DNA of 64,000 bases from Celerinatantimonas diazotrophica (GCF_004339545.1 NZ_SMGD01000017.1:147213-211212), one strand, 5' to 3'; positions 38,154 through 47,367 are shown, numbered from the stretch's first letter. Made by a program: numbers and translations. The notes: generated from the letters alone by a model not told the origin.

Positions 38154-40361
38154 TTACATCATATCGATCGGGTCAATGTCTACTGACCAGCGAACTCGCT
38201 TCGCCGCGGGTAACTGCTCAAGATAGTCGATCAGTATGCTGATGAGCTGATGCAGATTTTTGCGCGCATTGGCTTGAATTAACTGTTGTTGGCGAAATTT
38301 TCCGGCTCGTTTCGGCACGGGCGCTTCGTTAACCGGAAAAATCCAGCAGCCACTCTGTTGGTGTTGCTGAGCAAACTGTTCTAGCTGTTGGCCAAGGGTA
38401 TTCAGGTGATTCAATGAGGTAGCTTCAAATCGCAGTAATGCCTGGTAACTAAAAGGGGGGAGGTCGGTGAGTTTACGCTCAGCCAGAGCAAAGCGAGCAA
38501 AATGCCCATATCCATTATTAATCAGATCCTGTAATAATTCGTGTTCAGGATGGTGAGTTTGCAAGTAGACTTTGCCAGCCATTCCTGAGCGACCAGCACG
38601 TCCGGATACTTGAATAAACAGCTGTGCAAGACGCTCTGAAGCGCGAAAGTCACTACTAAATAAAGCATGATCGATATCTAAAATAGCCACCATGGTGACA
38701 CTCGGGAAATGGTGGCCTTTGGCCAGCATTTGGGTGCCGATTAAGATTTGGTGTTGGTTTTGTGTGATCTCTTCAAGCACCTGATCGAGCGCCCCTTTGC
38801 GTCGAGTACTATCCCGGTCAATTCGCGCTATCGAAACATCGGGAAATAACTGTTGTAGTTCGCTCTCAATTTGTTCGGTACCGATCCCGGTAGTTACCAG
38901 ATGTGTAGAGCCGCAATGTTGGCACTGTTTGGCAATGGCCCGCTGACTCCCACAATGGTGGCAGGCCAGATGTGGTGGATGGTGGTGTAAAGTATACGGG
39001 CGCTCGCAGCGCTCGCACTCAACCACTTGGCCGCATTCATGGCACAAGAGCGCGGGGGCATAACCGCGGCGATTTAAAAACAGCATCACCTGTTGCCCCT
39101 GTCCTAATGTGTCTTGCATCGCCTTGAGCACCTGTGGCGATAACCCTGCCCGGAGCGGTTGGGCACGGATATCAACTAATGCATAGCTAGCGACACTCGC
39201 CAGCCCTGCACGTTCTGTTAATTCAAGGTGCTGATAGCGGCCAATTAATGCATTGTTGAGTGTTTCTAATGCAGGAGTCGCGCTGCCCATGACAATTGGG
39301 ATCTGTTCAAGCTTGGCACGCATGAGAGCAACATCACGCGCATGGTAGCGAAAGGTATCCTGTTGTTTAAAAGAACTGTCGTGTTCTTCATCAATGATAA
39401 TGATCCCTGGGTGTAACATTGGCGTAAATAAAGCGCTGCGAGTGCCAATAATTATCGCCGCATGAGCATCTTTGGCCTTTAGCCATGCAGCGCAGCGCGC
39501 CTTATCATTCAATCCTGAATGTAAAATAGCCATGGGCAGGTTAAAGCGCTTTTCAAATCGCGCGATAGTCTGAGCAGTCAAACCTATTTCTGGGACTAAA
39601 ATCAATGCTTGCTGTCCGGCTTTTAAAATAGGCTCTAGGATCTGTAGATATACTTCAGTTTTACCTGAACCGGTGATCCCATCCAGTAAAAAAGGTGCAA
39701 ATTGTCCCGCTTTACTATTAATCGCCGCAACTGCGATGGCTTGCTCGCGGTTGAGTTTTAGAGGCTGTTCGGCTAACTCAGCAAGCGGTTCATAGTGTGT
39801 TAGTGAGCTGCTAAGCTCGGTGGGTTGCACATAGTGATTGCTCGCAAGCGTACTGAGGATGGACTGAGTAATACCAGCTCTAAGAAAAATTTCGTGAGCT
39901 ACTTTTCCTTCATGCTCAATGAGCAATGCCAGCGCTTGATTTTGGCGGGGAGCTTTGGTGGTGTGTTTAAGTTGTTGATAATGGTGCTTGCCGGCGTCGG
40001 TCAGTTGCCAGGCTTTGACTGTAGGATGCTTCGCCAATTGCCCTTGACGCAGTAATTTGGGCAGCGACTGCAGATAAATATCACCCAAGTTATAGTGGTA
40101 ATAACTGGCTGCCCAGCGTAATAACTGATGTAATTGGCTATTCAGCAGCGGTTGTTCATCGAGTATCGCTTCAATGGGGCGTAGCTTCTCAAGTGCAATA
40201 TTCGTTTCATCTGGCAATTCAATGACGATTGCGGTCATATTGCGTTTGCCGAACACCACTTGCACCCGAGCGCCAATGGCTGGGGTTGGTAACTGCTCGG
40301 GAAGCAAATAATCAAAACTGCGACGAATGTGCGTTGCCAAGACCACTCGAACCAAGCGCAT
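38154..40361 (-). CDS. priA: Primosomal protein N' (replication restart helicase PriA)
   Basis: This 735-residue helicase has a 3'-DNA-binding N-terminus (about 1-105) and a winged helix. The helicase core has Walker A GITGSGKTEVYLQ and box DEEHDSSFKQQ. Eight zinc-binding cysteines sit in CHECGQVVECERCERP and CHHCG...CQHCG. It reloads DnaB at stalled forks. ATG 40361 was chosen because AAGGA lies eight bases upstream. The earlier ATG at 40370 overlaps that ribosome site. Confidence 0.97.
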   Translation of the reverse strand: MRLVRVVLATHIRRSFDYLLPEQLPTPAIGARVQVVFGKRNMTAIVIELPDETNIALEKLRPIEAILDEQPLLNSQLHQLLRWAASYYHYNLGDIYLQSLPKLLRQGQLAKHPTVKAWQLTDAGKHHYQQLKHTTKAPRQNQALALLIEHEGKVAHEIFLRAGITQSILSTLASNHYVQPTELSSSLTHYEPLAELAEQPLKLNREQAIAVAAINSKAGQFAPFLLDGITGSGKTEVYLQILEPILKAGQQALILVPEIGLTAQTIARFEKRFNLPMAILHSGLNDKARCAAWLKAKDAHAAIIIGTRSALFTPMLHPGIIIIDEEHDSSFKQQDTFRYHARDVALMRAKLEQIPIVMGSATPALETLNNALIGRYQHLELTERAGLASVASYALVDIRAQPLRAGLSPQVLKAMQDTLGQGQQVMLFLNRRGYAPALLCHECGQVVECERCERPYTLHHHPPHLACHHCGSQRAIAKQCQHCGSTHLVTTGIGTEQIESELQQLFPDVSIARIDRDSTRRKGALDQVLEEITQNQHQILIGTQMLAKGHHFPSVTMVAILDIDHALFSSDFRASERLAQLFIQVSGRAGRSGMAGKVYLQTHHPEHELLQDLINNGYGHFARFALAERKLTDLPPFSYQALLRFEATSLNHLNTLGQQLEQFAQQHQQSGCWIFPVNEAPVPKRAGKFRQQQLIQANARKNLHQLISILIDYLEQLPAAKRVRWSVDIDPIDMM

Positions 40362-40587
40362 TAGCACCATCCTTGGTCAATCAAGATATTTGGCTTTTTG
40401 CAGATGGGATTTAATGGTTGTTTGGCATTCATGTAAAGCACCTGAGTCATAAGATAGTCAACAGATAAGCAATGCAGTGTATTGGCTTTTATAATGTCAG
40501 TCTAACGGCTCTTGGCGGTTAAAACTTATAATTGTCGATCAAGGGCTAATATAGGGTGGTAACGGTGAAAAAAACACCATAAAAGCA

Positions 40588-40616
40588 TTGCGGCCAAGAG
40601 CTTGATCCGTTAATAT
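40588..40616 (+). promoter_or_regulatory. Sigma70-like promoter of rpmE
   Basis: TTGCGG (40588-40593) and TAATAT (40611-40616) are separated by 17 bases. They are in the right orientation and would give an rpmE leader of about 100 bases. Confidence 0.55.
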
Positions 40617-40630
40617 TCGCGCCCTGAACT

Positions 40631-40653
40631 AAAGAGTATATACTCTTTTTTAT
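40631..40653 (+). promoter_or_regulatory. 18-bp palindrome with T run in the rpmE leader
   Basis: AAAGAGTATATACTCTTT (40631-40648) is a perfect palindrome that can fold as a 7-bp stem with loop ATAT. More T residues follow. It falls just after the predicted transcription start, so it may be an early attenuator, an RNA-stabilising 5' hairpin, or a DNA operator. Confidence 0.5.
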
Positions 40654-40720
40654 GATTAATGTTTCGTGTGGTGTCTGGCTTCGGGCTTGATAGCGACACG
40701 GCCTGATTATGAGGTTTCCC

Positions 40721-40930
40721 ATGAAAACTGGCATTCATCCAGAATATGCAGAACTTGTTGCCACTTGTTCTTGCGGTAACGTGATTAAAACTCGCTCAAC
40801 TCGTGCGGGTAACATCTCTTTAGATGTATGTGACAAATGTCACCCATTCTACACTGGTAAACAACGCGTAGTTGATACTGGTGGCCGAGTGGATCGCTTC
40901 AACAAACGTTTCGGTAAATTTGCTAAGTAA
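40721..40930 (+). CDS. rpmE: 50S ribosomal protein L31
   Basis: This 69-residue L31 is of the zinc-binding type, with Cys16, Cys18, Cys37 and Cys40 (CSCGN and CDKC). The signature [24 protein letters not shown] follows. L31 bridges the two ribosomal subunits. ATG 40721 is preferred over 40709 because it aligns with known L31 proteins. It is divergent from priA, the usual gammaproteobacterial arrangement. Confidence 0.97.
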   Translation: MKTGIHPEYAELVATCSCGNVIKTRSTRAGNISLDVCDKCHPFYTGKQRVVDTGGRVDRFNKRFGKFAK

Positions 40931-40992
40931 ATCGAACCGTTGCGACAGATACGTTGCCTAAAAGAGTAATGATTCTGTGTGAAACGAATTGT

Positions 40993-41024
40993 AAAAGTCT
41001 GATGTGATGCATCAGACTTTTTTT
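40993..41024 (+). terminator. Terminator of rpmE
   Basis: AAGTCTGATG and CATCAGACTT form a perfect 10-bp stem with loop TGATG. Seven T follow. It lies about 65 bases after the rpmE stop. Confidence 0.92.
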
Positions 41025-41324
41025 ATTGTTGTATTTCGTCCGATATCATGCCCTTCCTCTTGCTTAAGAACATCTAAATATTTCTAAAAAGTCCCATGAC
41101 TTTAACAATGGAAAGAGCGGCAACGCGTGTTTAAAATCTGTTGAATGGGAACGTCGTGAAATGTTTCTCCTGATTCGCAGAACATATTAGTGACTGGAAT
41201 CGACTATCCGTTAATGGGATGGTGACTTGTTTATTCAAAGTTAGCACCGTTTTTGAACATGGAGTTCTTATTTGCTTATCGGTGGTGGTGTTGCGGAGTG
41301 TTTGCCGACCTTGGATGAATGTTT

Positions 41325-41347
41325 AGATAGCCGCAAAACGGCTATCT
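41325..41347 (-). terminator. Hairpin at the end of kdgR
   Basis: AGATAGCCG and CGGCTATCT form a perfect 9-bp stem with loop CAAAA. It lies 16 bases beyond the kdgR stop. The downstream T tract on the minus strand is weak. Confidence 0.6.
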
Positions 41348-41362
41348 TAGTTCTATAAAGGT

Positions 41363-42166
41363 TTATTTAACGGTTACTTCGGCGCATTTGGGATAGTTGT
41401 GATACCCCAGTTGAGATGATACGGATGAGGCCGCTTGATGCAGCATTTCAATGTATTCATCTCTGCGATTTTCTTCAAAGCGAATGGTTGGGAATGAAAT
41501 ACTGATACTGGCAATCACAACACCAAAACGGTCAAAAACGGGCACAGCTAAACAGCGTAACCCTTCTTCTTGTTCTTCCCGGTCTTCCCCGACCACATTT
41601 TCTCGGACAGTTGCCAGTTCATCCATCAACTCTTGATGATCTGTGATGGTATTGGCTGTATGTGGTTCAAATTTGATGGGATCTAAAATTTGCCGAACCT
41701 CTTGCTCATCGCGATAGGCCAATAAGACTTTACCAATCCCCGTACTATAAAGAGGGTTTCGGCGGCCGATACGGGAATACATGCGTAAGTTATAGCGCGA
41801 ATCTATTTTGTGAATATAGATAATAGCGTCATCATCAAATGCCCCTAAGTGCAATGCTTCACCGGTTTTTTCGGCAATCTTACGCATTTGCTTATCAGCC
41901 AGTGCAATTAAATCGACATGCTCTAGTGCTTTTGAGCCCAACTCAAATAACTTGAGGGTTAAAGCATATTTTTCACTATCTTCTTCTTGAGAGACGTAAC
42001 CGATTGTCTTCATCGTTTGCAAAAAACGATATACCGTACTTTTTGACATCATGAGTTTTTGTGCAATCTCAGTGATCCCGATTTCTCGTTGCTCTCCTAA
42101 TGCTTGCAAAATACCAAATACTTTGAGCACGGAGGATACAGATTCGACCTGTTTAGCTGCTCCCAT
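41363..42166 (-). CDS. kdgR: IclR-family repressor KdgR (pectin/hexuronate catabolism)
   Basis: This 267-residue protein is very close to enterobacterial KdgR. The winged helix contains VSSVLKVFGILQALGEQREIGITEIAQ and MMSKSTVYRFLQTMK. The effector domain carries YIHKIDSRYNLRMYSRIGRRNPLYSTGIGKVLLA and QEEGLRCLAVPVFDRFGVV. KdgR represses pectin and 2-keto-3-deoxygluconate genes and is released by 2-keto-3-deoxygluconate. kduD is divergent, with a KdgR-like operator in between. Confidence 0.93.
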   Translation of the reverse strand: MGAAKQVESVSSVLKVFGILQALGEQREIGITEIAQKLMMSKSTVYRFLQTMKTIGYVSQEEDSEKYALTLKLFELGSKALEHVDLIALADKQMRKIAEKTGEALHLGAFDDDAIIYIHKIDSRYNLRMYSRIGRRNPLYSTGIGKVLLAYRDEQEVRQILDPIKFEPHTANTITDHQELMDELATVRENVVGEDREEQEEGLRCLAVPVFDRFGVVIASISISFPTIRFEENRRDEYIEMLHQAASSVSSQLGYHNYPKCAEVTVK

Positions 42167-42389
42167 TATCTATACCTTTTCATTCAGATTCATAGTTTAT
42201 GAATATTGTAGGAAACGAACTGCCTGATAAACGCAAAATCACACGTTTTTGCAGGAGATAGGTTAAGGGTACGATATTTTTTAAATTTTATAAAACATGA
42301 TTTTAGCGGTCTGCATTCCATATCAAAAGAAAATATGTGAGCCATCTCGACAAAATATATTATAAATAAAAACATAATTTTAAATTATT

Positions 42390-42404
42390 TGAAATAATGT
42401 TTTT
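42390..42404 (+). promoter_or_regulatory. KdgR operator-like site upstream of kduD
   Basis: TGAAATAATGTTTTT resembles the core of the KdgR consensus (TGAAACANTGTTTCA), differing at three fixed positions. It lies about 75-87 bases before the kduD start in the divergent kdgR/kduD gap (42167-42476). The gap is otherwise very AT-rich and holds no gene. A second weaker AT-rich dyad, AAAACATAATTTT, lies just upstream at 42369-42381. Confidence 0.5.
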
Positions 42405-42476
42405 TAAAATTTATAGTCATTGGGAATGACATTCGTTTTTATATGTCTAATTAAAGAACATGTAAGGGAAAACGGT

Positions 42477-43238
42477 ATGCTTTTAGATAAGTTTAATTTG
42501 GCAGGGAAAGTTGCCATTGTTACTGGCTGTGACACTGGGTTGGGGCAGGGAATGGCGTTAGGTTTAGCTCAGGCTGGTTGTTCAATTGCAGGGATTAATA
42601 TGTCTGAACCCTGTGACACGATGGCCAAAATGAACGAAGGTGGCCATAACTTTTTAGATATTCGGGCGGATGTATCAGATACATCGTTATTTGACAGTCA
42701 CTTAGACAAAGTGATCCGTGAATATGGCAAGGTTGACATTTTGGTGAATAATGCCGGAATTATTCGCCGTCAGGACGCGATCGAATTTACACAGAAGAAC
42801 TGGGATGATGTGATGAATGTTAATATTCGTGCGGTTTTCTTTCTCTCACAAGCGGTTGCGCGCCAATTCATTAAGCAAGGCCATGGTGGAAAAATCGTCA
42901 ATGTTGCCTCTATGCTCTCTTTCCAGGGCGGTGTTCGTGTGCCTTCTTATACGGCCTCTAAAAGTGCGGTGATGGGGGTGACACGTCTGCTGGCGAACGA
43001 ATGGGCGAAACATAATATTAATGTCAATGCGATTGCCCCTGGGTATATGGCAACGAATAATACGGCTGCGCTGCGTGCCGATGAAGAGCGCTCTAAGGAG
43101 ATCCTTGATCGCATTCCAGCAGGACGTTGGGGTGCGCCTGAAGATGTCGCGGCTCCTGCTGTCTTTTTAGCTTCTGCTGCGGCCGATTATATTAATGGTT
43201 ATACAATCGCTGTGGATGGGGGCTGGCTGGCTCGCTAA
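42477..43238 (+). CDS. kduD: 2-dehydro-3-deoxy-D-gluconate 5-dehydrogenase KduD
   Basis: This 253-residue short-chain dehydrogenase has the nucleotide motif TGCDTGLGQGMALG and the NNAGIIRR motif. The catalytic triad includes Ser in ASMLSFQGG and YTASKS with Tyr and Lys. The C-terminus ends NGYTIAVDGGWLAR as in E. coli KduD. It converts 2,5-diketo-3-deoxygluconate to 2-keto-3-deoxygluconate. AAGGGA lies seven bases before ATG 42477. kduI and pectate lyase genes are not in the window. Confidence 0.95.
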   Translation: MLLDKFNLAGKVAIVTGCDTGLGQGMALGLAQAGCSIAGINMSEPCDTMAKMNEGGHNFLDIRADVSDTSLFDSHLDKVIREYGKVDILVNNAGIIRRQDAIEFTQKNWDDVMNVNIRAVFFLSQAVARQFIKQGHGGKIVNVASMLSFQGGVRVPSYTASKSAVMGVTRLLANEWAKHNINVNAIAPGYMATNNTAALRADEERSKEILDRIPAGRWGAPEDVAAPAVFLASAAADYINGYTIAVDGGWLAR

Positions 43239-43579
43239 GTCTCGAATTGGAAGATATTTCTATTTCTCAACGCTGCGATGAACGCAGCGTTTGGTCTTCT
43301 ACTTTGGGAACTTTTTTCTTAATTGCCGGTCATATCAATGGATGGAAAACAAGTTTGCCAGTTACATTTTAGTATTTGCTAATGTTATTCATTATCGACT
43401 TTACTAGGCTGCTTATGGGTTAATCGTTATAGTTATACCCATTGAAGGTGGTATAATCGATAATTGTATTCAATAGCGATTCTCTGCCTTAGGATGTCAT
43501 TGGAAATGGTGAAATTGACGTGGTAGACTCGTTTGATAGTACTCTGGTCAACTAAATAATCCGTTGAGGTTAGGTAGGT
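43239..43579. other. 341-base region upstream of rpoH
   Basis: This gap contains the kduD terminator hairpin and must contain the rpoH promoters. A TATAAT at 43452-43457 is a good -10 but lacks a convincing -35. A TTGACG near 43515 is a possible -35 without a good -10. I see no gene. In enterics ftsYEX precede rpoH; here they do not. Confidence 0.5.
43269..43291 (+). terminator. Hairpin after kduD
   Basis: AACGCTGCG and CGCAGCGTT form a perfect 9-bp GC-rich stem with loop ATGAA, 30 bases after the kduD stop. TTTGGTCTTCT follows, a moderate T tract. Confidence 0.65.
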
Positions 43580-44431
43580 ATGAGCGATAATTTAACGTCT
43601 ATGGCTTTAGTCCCGCAAGGCAGTATTGAAGCCTATGTTCAGACTGTTAACAGCATTAAAATGTTAACAGAAGAAGAAGAAAAGGCGTTGGCACTGCGTT
43701 GGTGGGAAAAAGGTGATCTCAAAGCTGCTCGGCAGTTAGTAATGTCTCATCTTCGCTTTGTAGTGCATATTGCTAAAGGCTATTCAGGTTATGGTTTGCC
43801 GCAGTCTGATCTAATTCAGGAAGGCAATATTGGCTTGATGAAAGCCGTTAAACGATTTGATCCTCATCATGGGGTTCGTTTGGTCTCTTTTGCTGTGCAT
43901 TGGATCAAAGCAGAGATCCATGAATATGTACTTCGCAATTGGCGGATGGTTAAAATTGCCACCACTAAAGCGCAACGCAAACTGTTCTTTAATTTGCGTA
44001 AATCAAAAAAACGTCTTGGCTGGTTTAGTCAGGATGAAATTGAGACCGTTGCTGATGCATTAGGTGTGTCTCGTCGTGAAGTTGTCGAGATGGAGTCACG
44101 CATGTCTGCTCAAGATCAAGCGTTTGATTTGAGTAATGATGATGATGAACGAGAAGGTAGTTTTGCCCCTGTTCAGTTTCTGGAAGATAAATCATCGGAT
44201 ATCGCCCAGAGTATTGAGCAAGATAACTGGCAAGGCTATACCGCTAGCAAACTGTCTAGTGCTTTAAATACGCTGGATGATCGCAGTCGTCATATTGTGA
44301 CTCGGCGGTGGTTGGATGAAGATAAAGCCACCCTGCAGGAATTGGCCGACGAATATAGTGTTTCGGCCGAGCGTATCCGTCAGCTGGAAAAAAATGCGAT
44401 GAAAAAATTGCGTCAGACGATGCAATTGTAA
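43580..44431 (+). CDS. rpoH: RNA polymerase sigma factor RpoH (sigma32)
   Basis: This 283-residue heat-shock sigma factor has region 2 ([37 protein letters not shown]) and region 2.4 with [18 protein letters not shown]. The RpoH box QRKLFFNLR is at residues 132-140. Region 4 carries the helix-turn-helix [22 protein letters not shown]. It directs heat-shock transcription, and the hslVU promoter at 35.5 kb in this window is a textbook target. A strong terminator follows. Confidence 0.97.
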   Translation: MSDNLTSMALVPQGSIEAYVQTVNSIKMLTEEEEKALALRWWEKGDLKAARQLVMSHLRFVVHIAKGYSGYGLPQSDLIQEGNIGLMKAVKRFDPHHGVRLVSFAVHWIKAEIHEYVLRNWRMVKIATTKAQRKLFFNLRKSKKRLGWFSQDEIETVADALGVSRREVVEMESRMSAQDQAFDLSNDDDEREGSFAPVQFLEDKSSDIAQSIEQDNWQGYTASKLSSALNTLDDRSRHIVTRRWLDEDKATLQELADEYSVSAERIRQLEKNAMKKLRQTMQL

Positions 44432-44453
44432 ACGACATTTGTCATAGAATTTT

Positions 44454-44486
44454 AAAAAACCCTGCTCATTCTGAGTGGGGTTTTTT
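44454..44486 (+). terminator. Terminator of rpoH
   Basis: A run of A with ACCC pairs with GGG and a T run. An inner CTCA/TGAG stem and two wobble pairs complete the hairpin, which ends in TTTTTT. It starts 23 bases after the rpoH stop. Confidence 0.88.
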
Positions 44487-44572
44487 ATTACTTATTCGAG
44501 CAAAATATCACCATTAACTTCTGTTGGAACTTTCTTTATACTCAGTACATCAACCATCACTACGGCTCGAAT

Positions 44573-45085
44573 ATGGATAATCAATTAGACACCAGCCAGG
44601 TCAGTTTTATTGTCGATACGCAAGGTCATCGTCAGGCGGCTATTATTCCGATGAATATGTATCAACAGTTACTGGCATTGCAGCAATTGCTTGATGAGGA
44701 AGGTGCTGGGAGTCAGTTGCAGGCGGATTTTCACTTTGAAGTGAAACAAGCGAAAGCCTATGGTTATCCTGTTGGCAGTAAAACTCGCCCAAATTTTGTT
44801 GTCACTAAAGGCTCGACTGCCAATCTAGGATTAACCGATTCGATGCGTCCGGCCGTACGGGAGTTACGCGCCCAATTACTAGCCGATTTTGTGCTAGTTG
44901 AAGGGCCCGAGAACTATGAGTTTTTACGTGATTATCAGTTCGCTAGCCCTAGCCTTGCGGCTTGCCTAATTGCGGGCAATGCCCGCAGTGGTTTAGATGC
45001 TTGGCACGATCAATGGGGGCGAACTTTAAAAGATCGGGGATATGGTAAAAAACGACCGACCCCGAAAAAGACTAAATCATCGTAA
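44573..45085 (+). CDS. DUF4357-domain protein
   Basis: This 170-residue protein has an N-terminal segment (about 1-45) resembling the Phd/YefM antitoxin-like stretch (IPMNMYQQLLALQQLL). A linker follows, then a C-terminal DUF4357 domain (about 105-155) with LRDYQFASPSLAACLIAGNARSGLDAWHDQWGRTLKD. The tail is Lys-rich. DUF4357 occurs as an add-on to nucleases and restriction-related proteins, but no function is established for this form. It overlaps the end of convergent ald by nine bases, and no partner toxin is visible. Confidence 0.75.
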   Translation: MDNQLDTSQVSFIVDTQGHRQAAIIPMNMYQQLLALQQLLDEEGAGSQLQADFHFEVKQAKAYGYPVGSKTRPNFVVTKGSTANLGLTDSMRPAVRELRAQLLADFVLVEGPENYEFLRDYQFASPSLAACLIAGNARSGLDAWHDQWGRTLKDRGYGKKRPTPKKTKSS

Positions 45086-46186
45086 CTGCACATAAGGGGT
45101 ATATGTAAGTCCTAAACTTTCAGCTACGGTCGGGTGTGTGAGTTGTCCGCAAAAGATATTTAGCCCCGTTTGTAATTCATGGTTGTTTTTAAGTGCATCG
45201 AGACCATGATTTGCCAGCTGTATAATATAGGGCTGAGTGACTTGATTAAGTGCCAGTGTTGATGTTCTGGCTACTGCAGCGGGCATATTCGCAACGCAAT
45301 AGTGCACAATGCCATCGACTAAATAGGTTGGGTTCTGGTGAGTTGTTGGCGTAGAAGATTCACAGCACCCACCTTGATCAATGGCTACATCAACAATGAC
45401 TGCGCCATCTTGCATATGGGTCAGATAGTTCCGTGGAATGAGTTTGGGCGATTTAGCCCCCGGGATGAGTGCGCCACAAATCACTAGATCGGCGTCACAC
45501 AAAGACTGCTTTAGTGTATCTGTATTGGCATATCGAGTCTGGATCCGGCCATGGTAAAGGTTATCGAGCGCGCGTAGGCGCTGTACATCTTTATCCATGA
45601 CAAGCACCTGTGCGCCCATGCCAAAGGCGATGTAAGCAGCGTTGCTTCCCACTATACCGGCGCCTAAAATAACCACTTTGGCCGCTGGAACTCCGGCCAC
45701 TCCACTTAACAAAACCCCGCGTCCTGAGTGACTTTTTTCTAATGCATTTGCCCCGGCTTGTACCGAGAGCCTTCCCGCGATTTCTGACATGGGTAGCAGT
45801 AGTGGCAATTGCCCGGCGGCATTAGTGACTGTTTCATAACTGATACAAGTGCAGCCACTTGTTAGTAATTCCTGGCAGAGAGTGCGATCGGCGGCCAGAT
45901 GCAGATAAGTAAAAAGTATCTGTTCACTATGCAATTGGGCACGTTCAATGGCTAATGGTTCTTTGACTTTGACGATGAGTTCACCATCGGCAAAAATATC
46001 TGAAGGGTTATCGCAGATCATCGCGCCAGCTTGCTGATACTCTTTATCCGTAAAGCCACTGCCTATTCCAGCACCGCGCTCGATTAATAGTTGGTGGCCC
46101 GCTTCAACGAGTTCTCGAGCATTACCTGGGGTTAGTCCAACGCGGTGTTCTTGGGGCTTGATCTCTTTGGGGACTCCAATGCGCAT
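45077..46186 (-). CDS. ald: Alanine dehydrogenase
   Basis: This 369-residue enzyme interconverts L-alanine and pyruvate plus ammonia with NAD. Active-site residues Arg15, Lys75 and His96 are in place. The Rossmann motif is VVILGAGIVGSNAA, followed by the catalytic-loop region VDVAIDQGGCCESS. I chose ATG 46186 (MRIGVPKEIK) as in the family; a TTG four codons earlier is also open. It is divergent from glpX. Confidence 0.94.
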   Translation of the reverse strand: MRIGVPKEIKPQEHRVGLTPGNARELVEAGHQLLIERGAGIGSGFTDKEYQQAGAMICDNPSDIFADGELIVKVKEPLAIERAQLHSEQILFTYLHLAADRTLCQELLTSGCTCISYETVTNAAGQLPLLLPMSEIAGRLSVQAGANALEKSHSGRGVLLSGVAGVPAAKVVILGAGIVGSNAAYIAFGMGAQVLVMDKDVQRLRALDNLYHGRIQTRYANTDTLKQSLCDADLVICGALIPGAKSPKLIPRNYLTHMQDGAVIVDVAIDQGGCCESSTPTTHQNPTYLVDGIVHYCVANMPAAVARTSTLALNQVTQPYIIQLANHGLDALKNNHELQTGLNIFCGQLTHPTVAESLGLTYTPYVQLR

Positions 46187-46380
46187 ACTGATTTCCAATT
46201 TTTATAAAGGTATTAGAAACCTATAGTTCAGCGCTTGCTATTGTGCTCATCACTAATCGATGAATTGTGATCCAAGTGAAAAGTTACTCAGCATATCTGT
46301 GATGTCACAACGTAAATTTTATGGCTAATAAAATGTGATAGAATAATGACCAATTTTTCAGGCTTGTTGAGGTAGATGTT

Positions 46381-47367
46381 GTGGAACAGTCGCTAGTAGC
46401 TCGGTTTGCTGAAGTAACCGAAGCGGCCGCTTTAGCTGGATATTCATGGATTGGTCGAGGCGATAAGAATGCTGCAGATGGCGCAGCGGTTGCAGCCATG
46501 CGCGAGTGTTTGAACCAGTTGCCGATGGATGCAGAGATTGTCATTGGTGAGGGGGAAATTGACAATGCCCCGATGCTCTATATCGGAGAGAAGTTAGGGC
46601 AGGGCGGAAGTGGCGTTGATATTGCGGTCGATCCCATCGAAGGCACCCGGATGACGGCCCAAGGACAGAGCCATGCGGTTGCTGTTTTAGCTGCTGGAAC
46701 GCGTGGCAGTTTGCTCAAAGCTCCTGATATGTATATGGAAAAATTAGTGGTGGGGCCGCAAGCTCGTGGTGTCATAGATTTGCATAAGCCGTTACATGAA
46801 AATCTCAATGCTATTGCTAAAGCCAAAGCAAAGCCGCTTAGTGAATTGACGGTGGTCACTTTAGCTAAGCCTCGCCATGAAGGTCTGATCCGTGAACTCC
46901 ATGCGCTTGGCGTGAAAGTATTTGCTATCGCGGATGGGGATGTTGCTGCATCGATTTTAACGTGTCAAAGTGATAGTGAAGTTGATGTGATGTATTGCAT
47001 TGGTGGTGCTCCTGAAGGTGTTGTCTCAGCTGCTGCGATTCGTGCTTTAGGGGGCGATATGCAGGCGCGACTATTACCACGCGATCAGGTTAAAGGTGAT
47101 AGCGAAGAAAACATTGCAATCGCAAAAAGTGAATGTCAACGTTGCCAAGCGCAGCAAGTTGAGGTGAATGCTGTGTTAACTCTCAAACAGTTGGCTGGCA
47201 GTGATCAAGTTGTTTTTGCCGCAACAGGAATCACTGATGGCGACCTATTAGCGGGGGTTAAAATGCAGGGGGAACAGATGAGCTGCGAAACCTTATTGGT
47301 TGATGGGGTGAGTAAACGTATTCGCCGTATTCAATCGCTATATCCGCGCAGTAAGAGCCTTGGATGA
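46381..47367 (+). CDS. glpX: Class II fructose-1,6-bisphosphatase GlpX
   Basis: This 328-residue gluconeogenic phosphatase has the metal-binding motifs GRGDKNAADGAA, VIGEGEIDNAPML and VDPIEGTRMTAQGQ. The substrate-binding KPRHEGLI and GDVAASIL segments follow. It starts with GTG after a GAGG ribosome site. In many relatives glpX follows glpFK; here it stands with a YkgJ-like gene that overlaps its stop codon. Confidence 0.95.
   Translation: MEQSLVARFAEVTEAAALAGYSWIGRGDKNAADGAAVAAMRECLNQLPMDAEIVIGEGEIDNAPMLYIGEKLGQGGSGVDIAVDPIEGTRMTAQGQSHAVAVLAAGTRGSLLKAPDMYMEKLVVGPQARGVIDLHKPLHENLNAIAKAKAKPLSELTVVTLAKPRHEGLIRELHALGVKVFAIADGDVAASILTCQSDSEVDVMYCIGGAPEGVVSAAAIRALGGDMQARLLPRDQVKGDSEENIAIAKSECQRCQAQQVEVNAVLTLKQLAGSDQVVFAATGITDGDLLAGVKMQGEQMSCETLLVDGVSKRIRRIQSLYPRSKSLG

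Larger units (their letters stand above)
40931..41362. other. 432-base region between rpmE and kdgR, only terminators seen
   Basis: Apart from the rpmE terminator at its left end and the kdgR hairpin at its right end, I see no gene, repeat or regulatory motif here. Reading frames are short and lack ribosome sites. Confidence 0.6.

Noticed and set aside
40546..40734. 62-codon minus-strand frame in the rpmE leader
   Set aside because: It overlaps the rpmE promoter, palindrome and start codon and shows no protein-like features.
46298..46309. TGTGATGTCACA palindrome between ald and glpX as a CRP site
   Set aside because: CRP needs TGTGA-N6-TCACA; here the half-sites are only two bases apart.
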